From JAVHLK01 sp043806215 (GTDB lineage Bacteria > Desulfobacterota > Desulfomonilia > Desulfomonilales > Desulfomonilaceae): a stretch of 33,527 nt of DNA. Position 1 is the first letter of the stretch; each line of letters begins with the position of its first letter. The stretch covers positions 1-33,527 of the forward strand of contig JAZDHD010000030.1 in assembly GCA_043806215.1 (NCBI GenBank). Reading direction: 5' to 3'. Positions 31,675 to 33,527 of this stretch are shown piece by piece. The position numbers and the translations under genes were made by a program. Below the pieces are notes generated by a model that made no database searches, had not been told where the DNA came from, and saw nothing but the letters and a program-made list of their open reading frames with translations.

Positions 31675-32066
31675 GGTAGCGCCGGCCTCCGTGCCGGTAC
31701 TCTTCCGGAGGGCAGGCCCACATGAAAACCGGGCACCCACGGGGGGGGGGCCGCTACGTGTGTCGTCGAGGTTCCGTGCCGGTATTCTTCTCCTCGAACG
31801 CCCGGCAGGGACGCCGGGTCGCTACTATTTCCCGGCAGAGGAGCGAGACGCTACCATGTTCATCGCACTTCCCCGGCTTCGGTAGCGCCGGCCTCCGTGC
31901 CGGTATTCTCCTCTTCGAACGCCCGGCAGAGACGCCGGGTCGCTACCATTGACCGGCAGGGACGCAGACGCTACGAGGTTCATCGCGCGTCCCCATCTTC
32001 GGTAGCGCCGGCCTCCGTGCCGGTTTCTTGTCCTCGAACGCCCGGCAGAGACGCCGGGTCGCTACC
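31675..32066. repeat. Array of about 120-bp palindromic repeats
   Basis: Four units begin at about 31675, 31761, 31881 and 32001; the last two are exactly 120 bases apart. A good unit (31881-31947) starts GGTAGCG and ends CGCTACC, which are inverted repeats. Inside are two hairpins, CCGGCCTCCGTGCCGG and CCCGGCAGAGACGCCGGG. Units one and two are diverged. A run of ten G lies at 31741-31750. The GGTAGC-side hairpin, read on the other strand, resembles the GGGCACGGAGGCCCGGGCTAC core at 4446, 5895 and 8070, so it belongs to the same superfamily. The array lies between the TolC gene and the protease-adaptor gene; no gene fits in it. Confidence 0.85.
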
Positions 32067-32090
32067 ATGCCGGGCAACGCACCCCACCCC

Positions 32091-33527
32091 CTACGGTCCA
32101 GGTTCCTGGTAATTCATTGCCAACGCGGCGTAGAGTTCCGAAAGCGTCGCCCCCTGTTCCCCCATCGCGGAGATCAGTCGCATACGGTTGGCCAGAACCT
32201 CGGCCGTCGCCTCATCCACCTGCACTTTGCGCAGGTCGCCCTGTTCATGTTTGTTCCGGGCAACCTCGAGACCGGTCTGAGCATTCCGCAAGGAATCTAC
32301 AGCGGAACGGACCGATGCGTGGGCATCCAGGTATTTCAGTGCCGCGGCCCGGATCTGAGATGCAATCTTTTCCGTCAGAGAGACGATCTGCGTGTCCGCC
32401 TGTTCCAGGCTCAACCGCGCAGATTGCGACTCGTCCATGGCGGTGAGCAGGTTCAACAGATCGAACCGGACATTTACCCCGACGTCCTTCCATTCATTCT
32501 CGAGAATGAATTTGTCCTTGTCTCGGGTGTATCTGAAATATCCCGTGATCTCGGGGCAATACTTGACAAAGGCACGCTTGACGTCGTTGATTGAATTGAG
32601 GTACTTGAGAACCGCACGGTACGGCTCGGGACGATTCTCCAGTCCGACCCGTTCCAGATTCCGCAATGCGCCGGCAAACAGGCGATGCTCGGCCGGCATC
32701 TCGTTCAGGCTCCCCACGACCGCAAACCCCGGGACATCCGGGGTGTCGGGCGACACTCCCATCAGAGAGGCCAGAATGTTGCGCTGCCGTTCAACCTCGA
32801 TCGTGAGCTGCGACAGCACCTGGCCGGCCCTGATGCTCTTGTCCTGAGCGTCGGCCAGTTCTTCGAACCCGATGAGGTTCCGTCCGTAAAGATCTTTTCT
32901 CTTCCGGACGACCTCCCCCCGGATCCCCGCGGCTTTCTCCGCCAAAGGCAATGCTTCCTGGAGAGCCAGCAACCGGAAAAACGCGGCGTCTACGCTCCCG
33001 ATCACCTCCTGGGTCTTGCGGACTGCCTGATAACGCATGTCCCGGCTCATGTTACGGCTGTTCACGGAGAGGAAGTATGCATCGAGGGCAAAGGTGGGGC
33101 TCCAGTTGAGTTCGAGGGAATATTGCCCTGTGAACCGCTCCTTCCCCGATCCGAAGGTGGTAATACCTGAGAAGGGAATCAACGTGGACGCCTGCCCCAA
33201 AATTCCCTGTTGACCCAACGGTTCGCTGTATCCCCACCGCTGGTTGTCCGCCTCGCCGAGCTGGCCGCTGAAGACCATATGAGGCAGGATCTTCTTCTTC
33301 TGGAGACTCTCCTGCGCGGACAGTACCAGCCCTTCCCTGCGGGCCATCCGGATGTCATGGTTGTTTGCGAGGGCAACGTTCCTGCACTCGACAAGGGTCA
33401 GGACGCTCTTACCCGCCAGGGTTGCGGCCGGTCTCGCGCGCGTATCGGCAAAGGACGAGTCAACCCGGTTCCGTGTAAGTGCAACGTGGTCCACGGGAGA
33501 GAACGGGTCTTTGGCAAAACGGACCGC
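32091..33527 (-). CDS. TolC-family outer-membrane efflux protein (5' partial)
   Basis: An outer-membrane channel subunit, of which 478 codons are in view. The two TolC repeats are visible: CRNVALANNHDIRMARREGLV with QESLQKKKILPHM, and the long helical second half RFDLLNLLTAMDESQSARLSLEQ and TEKIASQIRAAALKYLDA, ending with GEQGATLSELYAALAM. The frame stays open to the window edge; a GTG at 33494 is possible but leaves no signal peptide, so the true start is probably outside. It is the upstream member of the export cluster on this strand, separated from the PqqD-M50-HlyD gene by the 512-base repeat array. Other transporter parts may lie beyond the window. Confidence 0.9.
   Translation of the reverse strand, partial: AVRFAKDPFSPVDHVALTRNRVDSSFADTRARPAATLAGKSVLTLVECRNVALANNHDIRMARREGLVLSAQESLQKKKILPHMVFSGQLGEADNQRWGYSEPLGQQGILGQASTLIPFSGITTFGSGKERFTGQYSLELNWSPTFALDAYFLSVNSRNMSRDMRYQAVRKTQEVIGSVDAAFFRLLALQEALPLAEKAAGIRGEVVRKRKDLYGRNLIGFEELADAQDKSIRAGQVLSQLTIEVERQRNILASLMGVSPDTPDVPGFAVVGSLNEMPAEHRLFAGALRNLERVGLENRPEPYRAVLKYLNSINDVKRAFVKYCPEITGYFRYTRDKDKFILENEWKDVGVNVRFDLLNLLTAMDESQSARLSLEQADTQIVSLTEKIASQIRAAALKYLDAHASVRSAVDSLRNAQTGLEVARNKHEQGDLRKVQVDEATAEVLANRMRLISAMGEQGATLSELYAALAMNYQEPGP

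Noticed and set aside
31577..31952. Plus-strand frames across the repeat array
   Set aside because: They are translations of GC-rich palindromes, overlap each other, and lack ribosome sites.
31675..32066. CRISPR array reading of the 120-bp repeats
   Set aside because: Units are too long, spacers between them are themselves related, each unit has two internal hairpins, and there are no cas genes.

Overview
The window looks like a chromosomal segment of a GC-rich, probably anaerobic bacterium of the Desulfobacterota, of the Syntrophobacter/Desulfomonile kind. This is an inference from gene content: a complete beta-oxidation operon, a Tat-exported two-subunit molybdenum hydroxylase, a COG2516-type radical SAM enzyme like those tied to LipS-type lipoate synthesis, an RpoH sigma factor, and intergenic spaces packed with GC-rich palindromic repeats. 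No rRNA, tRNA or CRISPR array was seen.

Left part (1-12,000) is ordinary chromosome. It holds a radical SAM enzyme, an IorA/IorB-like molybdenum hydroxylase pair, a membrane-anchored metallophosphoesterase, a ketopantoate-reductase-like gene, a ParE-type toxin with its antitoxin, rpoH, bioB, a HAD hydrolase and a TPR protein. Spaces over 300 bp are filled by one interspersed repeat family (4371-4525, 5834-6061, 7992-8185, with fragments at 1091-1352). Region 12,177-17,836 is a beta-oxidation operon (acyl-CoA dehydrogenase, thiolase, fused hydratase/3-hydroxyacyl-CoA dehydrogenase) with a good promoter and a palindromic operator candidate upstream.

Region 17,932-27,404 is a defence-type island built between short non-autonomous mobile elements. 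Element A (about 197 bp, terminal inverted repeats, carrying the 3' end of a REP-associated transposase gene) lies at both outer edges in the same orientation. Element B (about 375 bp, an internally deleted REP-associated transposase gene) lies inside, also twice in the same orientation. Between them sit: a three-gene overlapping operon of unknown system type (ParA-like ATPase, 233-residue unknown protein, PD-(D/E)XK nuclease with zinc ribbon); a decayed two-gene pair (DUF6978-like and DUF1828) with one internal deletion and two single-base frameshifts; a two-gene restriction-modification-like module (951-residue N6-adenine methylase and a PD-(D/E)XK nuclease) that is visibly more AT-rich than its surroundings; and an IS1380-type transposase with its catalytic core deleted.

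Right part (27,970-33,527, all minus strand) is an export-type cluster: a TolC-like outer-membrane protein (5' end outside the window), a fusion of PqqD-like domain, M50 membrane protease and HlyD adaptor, and a HlyD adaptor with an N-terminal GAF-like domain. An array of about 120-bp palindromic repeats separates the TolC gene from the protease-adaptor gene.

Most interesting for follow-up: the ParA/unknown/nuclease operon inside nested direct repeats, the GAF-HlyD plus PqqD-M50-HlyD plus TolC machine, and the link between deleted REP-transposase genes and the abundant palindromic repeats.
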